From Nymphaea colorata (Eukaryota > Streptophyta > Magnoliopsida > Nymphaeales > Nymphaeaceae), in the NCBI RefSeq assembly GCF_008831285.2, contig NC_045146.1:6460972-6524971 (forward strand): 64,000 bases of DNA, in the 5' to 3' direction. Position 1 is the first letter of the stretch. Each line of letters opens with the position of its first letter. The translations under genes were made by a program, and so were the position numbers. The notes under the pieces are model-generated. The model had not been told where the DNA came from. It did no database searches and worked only from the letters and a program-made list of their open reading frames with translations. This document shows, one piece after another, positions 12,170 through 23,165 of this stretch.

Positions 12170-12201
12170 CTAGGTGGGACCCACGTGTGGGCCCCACCTA
12201 G
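12170..12201. promoter_or_regulatory. Imperfect 32 bp palindrome with a G-box in the B LTR
   Basis: CTAGGTGGGACCCAC and GTGGGGCCCACACGTGG-type arms make a nearly self-complementary block whose middle holds CACGTG (12182-12187), the G-box bound by plant bZIP and bHLH factors. The 3' LTR has it too (CACGTG at 23471-23476), with one arm degraded. The position in the first 250 bases of the LTR fits a U3 control region. Function is inferred from the motif only. Confidence 0.4.
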
Positions 12202-14259
12202 CTTGTGTGGTCAAGAGGCCCCCCAGGGGCCACGCCCCCTCCATGTAAAAAAAAATAATAAATAAATAAATATTTTCTCTCAAATTAATTGAAGAAAAGT
12301 CATTTTCAAGAAGAAATAAAGGAGAAACCTAGGAAAAGAGAGACATTTATGTCTCTCTCTCCTCTTTAACTAGGCCATCCTTAAAGAAAAAAATCATTTT
12401 CAAGGAAGAAATTACTAGACTGGTCAAACTCACCTAACCTACTTAATCCAAGTAGGTTTGACCCGAGTGCACTCAAATGTGGTGCCAATTCCATCTAGGT
12501 TCGGTCACCATGGGCTCAACACAGTCAAAACGTAAGTCTGTCTCATGATCCAATTAATGGACGAAAATAGACTTTGACCGAACCAAACCCACTTTGACTA
12601 AACTCAGTCAAAGTACAATTTAGCTCAATTAAGAGCTTTCTTGACCCAAATTTATCAAATTACCTCAGATAAAGTCAAACTACTCGCAAATGAGCTTTGA
12701 CTTTTGTCAATTGGTCCAAATTGATCAATTTGAACAATTTTGCCCTTCTACGGTCAAATTAAGATTAAAAAGCCTAAATTGGTTTATGAAAGGCAAATAA
12801 ACATTTGAATTTGTCAAATGCATGAATCAAATACCAAATTTAAATTGAATTTCTCAAGTGAAAGTTTGATTCAGTTGAAATCCATTTTCAATCAAGTTTT
12901 GGATGAAAATACCCTTTTCGAACCAAATTTGATAGAATTTTTGAATTTTATTAAAATTTAAATTGAATTATCATAATTCAATGCCATTTGGAGCTTTAAC
13001 TAGGTTTAAACCTTACAAGCTCGATTTCAAACAAAAAATAAAATATATAGTACAAAATAAGGGCAAAGCCCTGTGCAAGGGCATTTTCATCCAAAAATTT
13101 GGTCAAAATGGTCACCTAGGTCTGAACCCATGTTGACCAAACCTAGCCCAGCCCACCTAGCTCGTGGAAACGGGCTGAGAAATGGTCAATTAGAGCCTTT
13201 AAAGCCTATTTAACTCATTTTACAAGTCCCCAAGGTCTTAAGCAAGTTCCCAAGGTGAGTTAAGAAGGTGGTTGAACCCACTTCCTCCTCTATGTAAACC
13301 TCCCTTTGGCCACCAAGGGGAGGACGAAAATTTTGGAGCATTCTATCAAATTGCTGCAGCCAAGGAGGTAGGAGGGAGAAGCCAAGGAAGAGAGAAGAGG
13401 TTCGTCCAAGCCCTCTTCCCCTTTTTCTCCCATTCTCTTCTTCACTTTCTTCTATTCTCCCCATTGATTTTGTTAAGTTAGGGTGCTTAAGTGAATCCTT
13501 ACTTAGGATTTTCGTAGTAAGAAGCCCTCTTTACCACTCCAAATTCCAGCAAGCAAGCTATTTCTTATTCTAGCTTTGTTAAGCTTGAATCCACGGTTGG
13601 ATTCTTGCTTAGGATTGCTTGAGTTAGAAAACAAGTGAAGACGAAGGACAAGCATCAAGAGCGACCGCAATGTAGGTGATTTTAACTCACTTCTCTTCTA
13701 CTTTAGCTTATTGTTGATTTATTTTAATTCCAGCAATTCGTGGGAGGGTTTATTTTTATTTGCTTACGGCTGGGAATGATGTCCAGCTAAGGGAAACCTA
13801 CGCTTCAATGTACATGTTAATGTATAATGCATGCATATGTCGGTTTTTCTTAAATATGAACCCAAGTATCAAATTTTGAAATGGGCCCCAAGACCACGTT
13901 CCTTTCAAAGAAACTAAATTAATACCATTTTGAACTCCATACCATGAGAGAATCCCATGGTGAGAGAGTGATTTTGCTGCACCATCTACGATGAAAATGC
14001 CTATAAGGGATGGATACGTTCTTATGAATGTGATCCACCCTTGCACGGCGAAATGATGGACGAATAAGCTTGAGCATTGTTTTATTTTCTTTCTTATTCA
14101 CAGTCATTTTGATTAATGTCTTTCAATTTAATTAATCAAGGGTAGTAGGGAAGATTTGAAACAAGTTTTCAATCTTCCTACATAAAAGAACCCAGTCATG
14201 AATCATCATGATTCATGAGTCATGTGGTCCCTTGATAAAATTTCATTTTGAAGAGTAAG

Positions 14260-14297
14260 GTATGTATATATATATACGTTGTTATATATATACATAC
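14260..14297. repeat. AT-rich inverted repeat in the B LTR
   Basis: GTATGTATATATATATA and TATATATATACATAC face each other across a short CGTTGT-type loop. The same structure is in the 3' LTR near 25551-25591 with a slightly longer AT run. It could extrude as a hairpin or supply TATA-like sequence. Confidence 0.6.
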
Positions 14298-15093
14298 ATG
14301 TGTTCAATCTCTTGTTGAAATTCATTTTTCTTCTCTTAAAATCAGGTTGGTAAGAAGGATGATCGTTTTGATTGATTTTCATAGTGCAAGGCTATGAAAT
14401 TATTTTCATTTCATTTTTACTTAATTTCAGCAAACCCATACGTAAGATGTATGTATGTTGTTGAAATCAGACCATGTTTCATAGGAATTGGTTTAAGAAT
14501 ATCAAATTCTATATATTTGAAAGGCCAATTATCCTAGAATCATCCAAAAAGAGTTGATGATCTCATTACTATCAAATCTGGAATTTGAATCTATTTGAAA
14601 GACTTGTCATTTCCATCTAAGAAACAAGATATTTATTGGAATCAATGTCCACAATTTTCAGCTATTTAAATCAACACAAGGTCTGATTTTTAGCTATTTT
14701 GAAACGAAAGTGGATGTCATCCACTTCTCACATCCATTTCAAAGATTGAACTTGACATCATTTATATATTTTCATCATTTTGATAATTTTATGTCAAGCC
14801 TCAAGCTTATGGACTACATCTCTAATTCATGTGCTTAATCATATAATGAGCACATATAGAGAAAGTCCTACATTTTAATCAATCTTCATGCATAGATTGT
14901 ATGACGTGCAATATGGACTTTGAGAGATTATGAGAGAGTGAAGAATGTATGTTTCATATGAATGAATCTTGAGGGATTATGAGAGAGAGAAGAATGAATG
15001 TTTCATATAGTTTCCCTTCTCGTTTCATGCATTCACTTTCACTCAAAATCAATAGCACCACATGCACATTCCCAATAAATTAAGTGATTCAAA

Positions 15094-15532
15094 TTTGAGT
15101 TGCAAAAAGTGACCAAGTCATATTGCAACGAGAATTTGTAAACCTCACTTAACTTCAAAAGAAAACACAAGCAATGCATTCATAATCTTTTGGCCAAAGT
15201 GCATTTGAAAAACAACATGTTTTCTAACAATTTGGAACCATGTTCTTTCAAAAGAATGAATTTTACAAATCACATGATTTGACAAAAGAAGAATTCAAAA
15301 TCAATTTTGATCATAAGATGATCATCATCATCTAGAGTTCACAACAAAGAACTCAATTCCAAAACTTCAAAATCCTCAAGAATTATGTGTTTCAAATAAC
15401 ACCAAAACAAAGGTTTTTAAACCAACTTGAAAACCCCCAATATTCAAATTCATTTATTCAAAAAAATGAATTTCGGTTCTTGAATCCAAAACCTCAATGC
15501 ATAAGTATATAGGATTTGCATCAATAACTTAG
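15094..15532 (+). other. Leader between 5' LTR and first ORF of element B
   Basis: AT-rich, with no frame of its own. It contains a small ATGATCATCATCATC run near 15317 and leads directly into the mobile-domain frame. Confidence 0.5.
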
Positions 15533-16590
15533 AGGATGGCGGTCTTGAAGAAGCAGTCAGTCTTGCCATACAACCTATCAATGGCAATCTAATCCATGCA
15601 ATTGTTGAAAGATGGAACCCAAGGACCAACACATTCTGGTTTCCATGGGGTGAAATGACAATCACTCTTGATGAGTTCTCCAATATTATGGGTTTGCCAG
15701 AGCCAAAAGGTGATCCAAGAGGTCCAATTGAAGACCACTTCCTTGTAAACCAAGGTCAAGTCAAAACTCTAGAAGTGATTCGTAAACTCACAGGGAAACA
15801 GAGTTGGCCTTTTCTAAAGAAAGATGGACATCAATATCTTCAACTACAAGAGCTTGGTGAAATATACTCCCAATTTGTCAACCCTACGTCACTATCTAGA
15901 AATGTTGCAGACAAGTACAAAAACTCTATGGTGACTTGTACTATGGGTCTTATCCTCTTCAACAACGAAGAACACATAATGGATTTCCGCATAGCTCGCC
16001 TCTTCAGAAAATGGGGGCATGTCAAATTCCGTCACATTTTCATAGCAATGGCAGCCTTGTCATTCCTTTACAGAAGGTTGACCAAATTTTCAATTGGAGA
16101 TGCAGACTCGATAGAATGATGTGTCTTTGCACTGCAAGCATGGTTCTACAAACATGTGAGGCCACAATCATGTCATTTTCAAAACACAGACGGTCAGTTA
16201 TCCAGTATGGAGCACTACCGCAGAAAGATGGAGGAAGTTGATGACTCCACCATCATTTGGGACTTCTTTGATCGAGAGGTCATCAAGTCAAGATACACTT
16301 ACAACCCAGTCAGGGGAAGTTTTCTATTGGGACCGTTTTTCATAATTGAATATCGTCCAGAGCGTTGCCTCAGGCAATTCTCACTGCGTCAAAGGAAGGC
16401 ATATTCAATTGAGTCGGAAGGAGCCATCATGGAGTGTGAACTAGATACTCAAGAGTGATCCAGGATATACACCTATGCCCAGCAACATTGGGAATCATTT
16501 GCTCACTTGTATCTTGTCCTTGGTCCAGGAATGGGTCCCGAATATGTAAAATGGTGGGATGAAGTCCGCTCATTTATCCTTCTGTCCTAG
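15533..16590 (+). pseudogene. Plant mobile domain (PMD) ORF of element B
   Basis: One frame runs from about 15533 to a stop at 16588-16590, interrupted only by TGA at 16117-16119 and TGA at 16456-16458. It carries the PMD landmarks in order: GGLEEAVSLAIQPINGNLIH, VERWNPRTNTFWFPWGEMTI, TLDEFSNIMGLP, then MGLILF, FIAMAALSFLYRRL, FALQAWFYKH, FLLGPFFIIEYRPERCLRQF, and YVKWWDEVRSFILLS at the end. The ERW...TF...GE.TITL..F....GLP pattern is the core of the aminotransferase-like plant mobile domain known from MAIN/MAIL proteins and from gypsy and Mutator-like elements. About 350 residues would be coded. It sits upstream of and separate from gag. Its role in the element is not known. Confidence 0.75.
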
Positions 16591-16757
16591 ATTGTCATGT
16601 CTAGTTCATTGTCATTAAGCCAAAATTTGTCAAGTTGTGTTGAACTTTGTTAAGTTTTCTCATCTTTCTTTCAATATGCAATCAAAATTTGTCATCTCTC
16701 ATCAATTCACATCCTAACATTTTCAATTTTTCTTCTTGCAAGGTGAACATCCGCTTT
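16591..16757 (+). other. Spacer between PMD ORF and gag in element B
   Basis: Pyrimidine-rich, ending TTCTTGCAAG just before the gag frame, which looks like a splice acceptor. Tat-type elements are known to use splicing around this point, but this is only suggestive here. The frame is open from 16647, but its first 37 residues look like translated non-coding DNA. Confidence 0.35.
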
Positions 16758-18281
16758 ATGCTTGAAACCAGAAGCCAAAGCAGGAGAATGAGTGAAATGG
16801 AGCTTGATCAACCTTTTATAGGAGACAGGGGAGAAGAATACTCCTCAGAAACACCTCCCAAGCTGGAAATAAATGACCCGAAATTTGAGGAATACAGAAG
16901 ATTTCGGAAATACATGATCATGTTCAATGAAGAACAAACCCAGGCAAAAAAAGCCAAAAAGAAAGGGAAGAAAACAAGAAAGTACTCATCAAGCAGTTCA
17001 GACTCTTCTGAAGACGCTACAACAGAATCTAGTAGTGAGGAAGAACCGAAAACTCCCAAGAAAAAGAAGAAGGGAGAATCTTGGAAAACAAAAATCCAGG
17101 AAGTTGAAAAGAAGTTAAATGCAGTACAACTTAAAGGCAAGAACAAGAGGAATTTCACTTGCGAAGATTTCTACGAAAGCTTCGAAAATGACAAACACAT
17201 AAAAAACTTGCCCAAGAAATTTATCAAATTTGATGGCCATGGAGATCCAAAGGCACATTTGGCCATGTTCTTTGCTGAATGCTATAAATTCCGCCACAAT
17301 CATAGGGCCCTCTTTCGATGTTTCCCCAGAAGCCTAGAAGGAATTGCAGCACAATGGTATCGGGAACACATCAACCCAGTGGAATTGAAAAATTTTGACA
17401 TGTTAATCAACCTTTTCATTGAAAGGTTCATTCAAAACGTTGAAACTGCACCAACGATCACCACATTATGCTATCTAAAACAGAGGCCAGGTGAAGAGGT
17501 GAGAGATTTTATTCAAAGGTAGAGGTCTTCTTGCAACAAGATGAGGGACCCAATCTCTCAATCCCATACACTGGGATTGATCGTAAACAATTTGACACAA
17601 CCATTAAGGAACCTCATTTCCAATGCTCCAATCAGTTCTTTCATCGATCTCACTGAGAGGGCAGAATGCATTGAAGCAGGAATTGAGAATGGTGCTTTTG
17701 ATGCTGTCATCCCGGTGAAAGTAAGGGAAGATACAAAGAAGAATAACAGAAGTCAAAATGCTGCAGCCAACATCGTGGCCAACACTGCAGCCTTCAAGAA
17801 AGAAAAGTCCGAATATCCCAAGAATAAAGGGGTAATGGACAAAGCTAGTGGCAGTAGTAGTGGCACCAAAAACAAACATCCTGGATGGGGGTACAATAGA
17901 AAATTCACCCCATTACAACAGAGTTATGAAGAGGTCATGCATATGCTAATCGAAAGAGGTACTCTGTTCCTCCCAAAAGTCTCCAACCCCCCACCAATGA
18001 TGGGGAAAAACAAAGAGCAATTCTGCAAATTTCATCGCGCTCTAGGACATGATACAAAAGATTGCCTTGTACTTAAAAATATTGTGCAAGATGCCGTTGA
18101 CAAAGAAATAATCAAAGAGGTCAGTGAACAGCCGGACATTCTCAAGAATCATTTTCCTAAACATGGTAAAGGAATAGTTTCGATGGTCAGATTTTCAACA
18201 GGTCGTCAAATTATGGTGACAAACAAAATGGATACAACGTCCCTGGATTTCTTTGGATTGCTTTTCAAACATGATAAATGA
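16758..18281 (+). pseudogene. Gag polyprotein of element B
   Basis: Start chosen at MLETRSQSRRMSEMELDQ, the first ATG in keeping with gag composition. An acidic N-terminus is followed by a lysine/serine-rich charged stretch (about residues 55-125), the capsid core (KFDGHGDPKAHLAMF, CFPRSLEGIAAQWYREH, LFIERFIQ, LKQRPGEEVRDFIQR) and a C-terminal zinc-knuckle-like block FCKFHRALGHDTKDC. The only interruption is TAG at 17520-17522, where related proteins have tryptophan (QRWR); the stop at 18279-18281 closes the frame. It would assemble the particle and bind the RNA. It is the best-preserved gag in the window. Confidence 0.8.
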
Positions 18282-19287
18282 TCCATCAATGCACAAACCG
18301 GACTGGTTAAACAAGACCATCTGACAGAGATTGATCAGAAGTCACAAGTGTGCGACCCTGAACCATTGGAATCCATTTTCAATGAATTGGACCCCTTACC
18401 TGAAGTCAAGAAGTGAGGGTTTAGCCCTAACAGGGGGAATGAATGGGCTTTTGAACTATGTGAAAATAGTCCGATCATATTCTCTGATAAAGATCTGCCA
18501 ACTAGAGGTGCATCGCACAATGACGCATTGCACATAGTGGTAGAGACAAGGGGCACCAGAGTCTCCCACGTTTTAATTGATGGTGGAGCAAGCCTAAACA
18601 TCTGTCCACAACAAACAGCTCGTGAGTTGGGCATAAGACACGACTATACTCCATCCACAATTTTCATCCATGGATATGACGGGATAGGACGACCATGCCT
18701 ATCATCGGGTTTTATTTCATGTGGTGGATATAGAACCCTCCTTCAACTTATTGCTTGGCAGGTCATGGATCCATGCTACCAATGCAGTTCCCTCCACTCT
18801 ACATCAGTGTGTCAAATGGACTCACAACGAGAATTCTATAACCATCTATGCAGATGATAGGGAAAGTCGGCTTGTACACCCAATAATTCCGGTACCAACA
18901 TATACAATTGAGGTACCCAGTATTCGAGTCTGCAAAGAGGAAGAAATATCTCAAAGTCTTAGCAGATTGGCCATTCAGAAACCAAAGAAACAGGTATGGG
19001 TGAAAAAGGGTACCAAACCTGAAACAAGTTACAAAAGTCATCTGTTGTTCAAGAAATTCTGCCAGAATGAGAAAGGATTGGATTTACTCATACGCCATGG
19101 CTACCAGCCATTTACTGGCCTTGGCAAACATGAAAATGGAATCTTAGAACCAGTTACCTTGACAGGACAACGAGACACTCAAGCCTTGGGGTGCCAAAGC
19201 TATGAAAAAGTGGATGTTGAGGAAGAATTCAAGCCAGTACCTTTCGTCAAGAGCAATACCATAGGCGGATGTTCACCATCAATTTGA
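18282..19287 (+). pseudogene. Aspartic protease of element B, frameshifted
   Basis: The frame continues from gag, passes TGA at 18414-18416, and carries SHVLIDGGASLNI with the catalytic aspartate codon at 18579-18581. Near 18720 it breaks and resumes in another frame with FNLLLGRSWIHATNAVPSTL, the second half of the protease fold, running to a stop at 19285-19287. The segment RHGYQPFTGLGKHENGI is a G-patch-like tail common in Tat polyproteins. A small deletion between LSSGFISCGG and VDIEPSFN explains the frameshift. Confidence 0.7.
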
Positions 19288-19406
19288 ATCAACAAATCCG
19301 CCATTATTTTGTCATTTTGTCGTCATTGTACTCAAATAGACCAAGTGTCTTCATTTTGTAATACCTTCAAAGATACAATGACATATGCAAATTACTTCCC
19401 TATACA

Positions 19407-20330
19407 ATGTCTCAAATTTCATCTAACTTCTTTATAATCTTTAGGATGATATCTGAGGATAAAAAATCAAGAGCTTTTAAGGAGATAAATCCAAAACTCA
19501 CTGAGGCAGAATGTCCAGAGTTTATCCAAATAAGAAAGCAAGATCAACCGTCACCTTTGATTAATGATCCGATTGAGGAAATTAACATTGACACGGAAGA
19601 GAGTCCAAAGATTTTACAAATTAGAACAAGTCTCTCAGCAGAAGAAAGAAAAGAGTTGATAGACTTCCTCAAAGAACATCAAGAAGCCTTTGCATGGACT
19701 TATGAGGACATGCCAGGACTTGATACAAAATTAGTCGAGCATCGACTACCATTGAAACCAGAATGCAAGTCAATCAAACAAAAGTTGAGGAAACTAGACC
19801 CTTGTCCTGAGGGGCAAGTTAAGGAGGGCCTAGAAGACCTACTAAAGGCAGGGTTCATCTGAACAATCGACTATCCTGAATGGTTAGCAAACATTGTGGT
19901 AGTCCCAAAGAAAAATGGCAAAATTCGGCTCTGCATCGATTTCAGAGATTTGAATAAGGCTACACCAAAGGATGACTACCCACTTTCAAACATTGACTTT
20001 TTAGTAGATAGTACCGCAGGTCACGCTATGTTCTCCTTTATGGATGGATATTCTGGTTATAACCAAATTAAGTTGACAGCTCAAGATCAAGCCAAAACAT
20101 CATTTACAACCCCATGGGGTACCTTCTGCTATACAGTAGTGCCATTTGGTTTGAAGAACGCTGGGGCAACATATTAAAGGGCTATGACAGCTATTTTTCA
20201 TGACCAAATGCATCAAATCATGGATGCATATGTAGATGATCTACTAATTAAGTAAAAAACAAGGGAGAATCACATCAACATTCTTTCTCAAGTTTTTGAT
20301 AGACTCTTACAATACAAATCAGCAAAAAGG
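19407..20330 (+). pseudogene. Reverse transcriptase of element B
   Basis: In one frame: an N-terminal region with AFAWTYEDMPGLD (typical gypsy pol start), then GKIRLCIDFRDLNKATPKDD, FSFMDGYSGYNQI, PFGLKNAGATY and the catalytic YVDD box (20229-20240). Stops occur at 19860-19862, 20175-20177 and 20253-20255, each as a single base change in an otherwise good frame. After LLQYK about 25 residues of the thumb are lost, and the frame resumes shifted at KGIEMDPSKAKAI. In a live copy it makes cDNA from element RNA in the cytoplasmic particle. Confidence 0.82.
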
Positions 20331-20338
20331 GAATCGAG

Positions 20339-21480
20339 ATGGATCCTTCCAAAGCAAAGGCGATCATCGAAATGTCATCACCAACAAATCTTAAGGAGCT
20401 ACGCAGCTTGCAAGGCAGAATTCAGTCAATCAAAAGGTTTATATCTAATCTTGCCATGAGGTGCGAACCCTTCAACCATTTACTGCAGAAAGATGTCAAA
20501 TTTGAATGGGGACATGAATGTCAAGCCTTATTCGAAAAGATCAAGAAGTATCTCCTTTGCCCACCAATTTTGGGGAAACCTCTACTCCTTTACATCACAG
20601 TTAACCATTCAGCCTGTGGTGGATTTTTGGCTCAATATGAAGAAAGATGTCGAATAGAACATGCCATTTATTACATCAGTAAGACATTTGTGCAGTATGA
20701 AAAGAACTACTCACACATGGAAAAAACTTTCTTAGCCTTGGTATGGATGTGTCAAAAATTAAGGCATTATCTATTGGCTTGCGAAGTTAAAATTTTATCC
20801 AAACTTAATCCACTCAAATATATCCTCGAACAGCCATTTCTGAATGGAAGGATAGCAAAGTGGCAGGTTTTGCTGATGCAATATGATTTGGAATATGTGT
20901 CACAAAAATCAATCAAGGGGCAAGCCATTGCAGACCAATTGGCAGATTTTCCTCTATATGAAGAAATTAGAACAAATGATGATTTTCCAGATGAGCAAAT
21001 CCTAATGACTGAACCAGAGTCGATCTGGGAGATGTACTTTGATGGATCTAAGAGCACAACTGGGGCAGGCATTGGAATACTTTTCATTACACCAGAAAGG
21101 GAAATGATTCCTTACTCTCTCAAATTGAATTTTTCCTGCACGCATAATATGGCAGAGTACGAGGCCCTAATCCAAGGACTCAAAACGTTGCTCAAATTTA
21201 AAGTGCAGAGAATTCGCATTTTTGGAGATTCTCTCTTAGCTGTCAGTCAGGTCAATGGAGATTGGCAAGTCAAAGATAAAAAATTGATCCCATATCAAGA
21301 GTTAGCAGCTTCTCTCTTAAGACAGTTCGAGGAATGTAAACTCTTACTTGTCAAAAGAGAATTTAACCCAATAGCAGACGGTTTAGCCATTTTAGGCTCT
21401 ACCATTGCCTTCAAACCTGGAGAATCTATCAGATCTTTTGAAGTTGGAAGACTCGAACAACCATCTTTTGTCATACCAGA
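20339..21480 (+). pseudogene. Tandem RNase H domains (gypsy type plus archaeal type) of element B
   Basis: The first domain shows PPILGKPLLLYITVNHSACG, ISKTFVQYEKNYSHMEK and LVWMCQKLRHYL, the usual gypsy RNase H. It is followed by QYDLEYVSQKSIKGQAIADQ and then a second domain with YFDGSKSTTGAGIGILF, NMAEYEALIQGL and FGDSLLAVSQV, giving the D-E-D catalytic set of the archaeal-type RNase H that defines Tat elements. This stretch is free of stops. It shares an open frame with the integrase remnant (stop at 21923-21925). Confidence 0.85.
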
Positions 21481-22113
21481 AGAGGTGTTGCAAGTAGAAA
21501 GTAGAGAAACACCATGGTATCAGAACATCAAGGATTTTCTCCAAACTGGAACACTTCCAACAGAAATGTCTCGAAAAGAGCAAAGAGTTTTGAGACACAT
21601 GTCTTCAAGATATTTCATTCTAGCCGACATCCTATACAGAAGAGGATTCAGCACAGAATATGCACTTTGTGCGTATCGAACCACAATTCGAACACCCACC
21701 AATGCTACACCAGCAGAATTAGTATATGGAACAAAAATTGTCCTTCCATTACATGTCCAAAAACCAGCGATGAAATTTGCTACTCTCATTGAACTCCCAA
21801 TTAGCAAGTATCAAAAAAAGAGACTTGCTCAATTAGACATCTTAGACAAGAGCACGCTGAAGTCTATCGTAAGAGAGTCGCCCGACATTATGCCAAATCA
21901 GTCATTGAAAGAAAATTTCAAGTAAATGATCTTGTTTTAAGATCCATAGTTCCACTCAGGAGTAGACCTAAAGGAAAATGGGCACCGAACTGGGAAGGAC
22001 CTTATGTCGTCAAGGAGGTTCTACCTCACAATTTTTATCGATTGATTGATGCCGATGGGGTTGAAATCCCTGATCCAATTAATGCTTTGCATCTCAAAAA
22101 ATTCTATACTTGA
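21481..22113 (+). pseudogene. Integrase remnant of element B, catalytic core deleted
   Basis: The N-terminal lead-in (SSRYFILADILYRRGF) is joined at about 21650-21660 directly to the end of the core (ALCAYRTTIRTPTNATPAEL, VYGTKIVLP). The zinc-binding HHCC motif and the DDE catalytic core, roughly 200 residues in relatives, are absent. After 21925 the frame continues with a shift: FQVNDLVLRSIVPLRS, then the GPY/F module GKWAPNWEGPYVV and a stop at 22111-22113. This copy cannot integrate by itself and would need integrase supplied in trans. Confidence 0.78.
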
Positions 22114-23165
22114 ATTTGCAATTCAAAAATTTCAAAATAGTTGTGCTTTGATAAGCACATTTGTAATAATTTTCGAACCAACTAAGGGGCATGGTATCCC
22201 TTAGGGAAAAGTTTCAAAATGCATCAAAACTTTCAAACATAGCCTATGTCTTGGGGACAATTGCAAGGGCATCGTCTTGAAATATGCAAGAAATTTCATA
22301 GACATTGAGGGACTAATGTATAGCAATTAATGTTGGTCCCGACAATCGGCAGTTGTAAAGGTCTAGCATGAGATGCCACAAGAAAAAGCCTTGTCACCTA
22401 AAAGACCTTGGCAAGATGCTAGAAAAAGCTATCAAGCGAAATGAATTGAGCAATGAGCTCGGGGTGAGTGTAGTTGTTCCTCTGGTTCGAAGTTCAGCAG
22501 GCGCGGGTGGGCATATGACCTATGCTTACGCCGTGAAGCTAAAAAGCAATTCATGAACATTTTGCTTATATTAAGTCTCCTAAAGCCTTCTGAATTCGAG
22601 CAAGTAAGCCCGAGGAGTGTTTTACATTTGGTATCCTAAGGCCAACTGGTCTAGGAGTTACCAGCCCAAAGCTCGCTACAAGGGTTCAGAAGTAAGCCCG
22701 ATAGACTTGATATTGCACAAAGCAAACTACACAAAACCGCCAAAGCGGTGGAACTCCATAGTAGCTTTTGGGGTGGTGAGCAATTTCTCCCAAGAGTGAA
22801 GGGTGGCTCAAAAAGAAAATCAAAATTCAAAAGCAAAAGCGAGTATGTGAAAAACTAAGTAAAAGGAGAGAAAAAACACTTGCCAATGGTCTAGAAGGCA
22901 TCGAGGGCAAATTTCTCCAAGCATCAAATGCAAAAACTTTCACAATTACAAAATTTTTCAACCAACATTAATTCCTCTACAAAGTCTCCAATGAGATGGA
23001 GAAAAATCTTCTTATTCCAGGTCTATGCCTAGCATTTCCCCTCGAGCGAGGATGGTTCAAGATCATTTGAAAAATGGACTTTCCAAACGATTTGCAAAAA
23101 TTTGGTGCGTGAATCTTTGCTATTAAGCAAATTATTCAACTTGTTTAACAGCAAAGAGGGGCATC
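22114..23165 (+). other. 3' untranslated internal region of element B with polypurine tract
   Basis: About 1 kb without coding capacity lies between the pol stop and the 3' LTR. GCAAAGAGGGGCA (about 23151-23163), just before the LTR start TGTTAACACC, is the likely polypurine tract that primes plus-strand synthesis. Short open frames at 22368-22556 and 22617-22799 have no recognised content. Confidence 0.6.

Larger units (their letters stand above)
11937..15093 (+). repeat. 5' LTR of element B
   Basis: It is co-linear and nearly identical with 23166-26400 except for scattered substitutions and small indels. Homology stops at about 15093-15097, where the 5' copy continues into GTTGCAAAAAGTGACC and the 3' copy into ACCCTGAACTTGG. 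No convincing primer-binding site follows; AAGTGACCAAG is a weak candidate. Small open frames inside it are chance frames. Confidence 0.85.

Noticed and set aside
13210-13481. Overlapping ORFs on both strands in the B LTR, recurring at 24528-24755
   Set aside because: They lie in the LTR, differ in length between the two LTRs and have no protein family; they are chance frames in GAAGAG-rich DNA.
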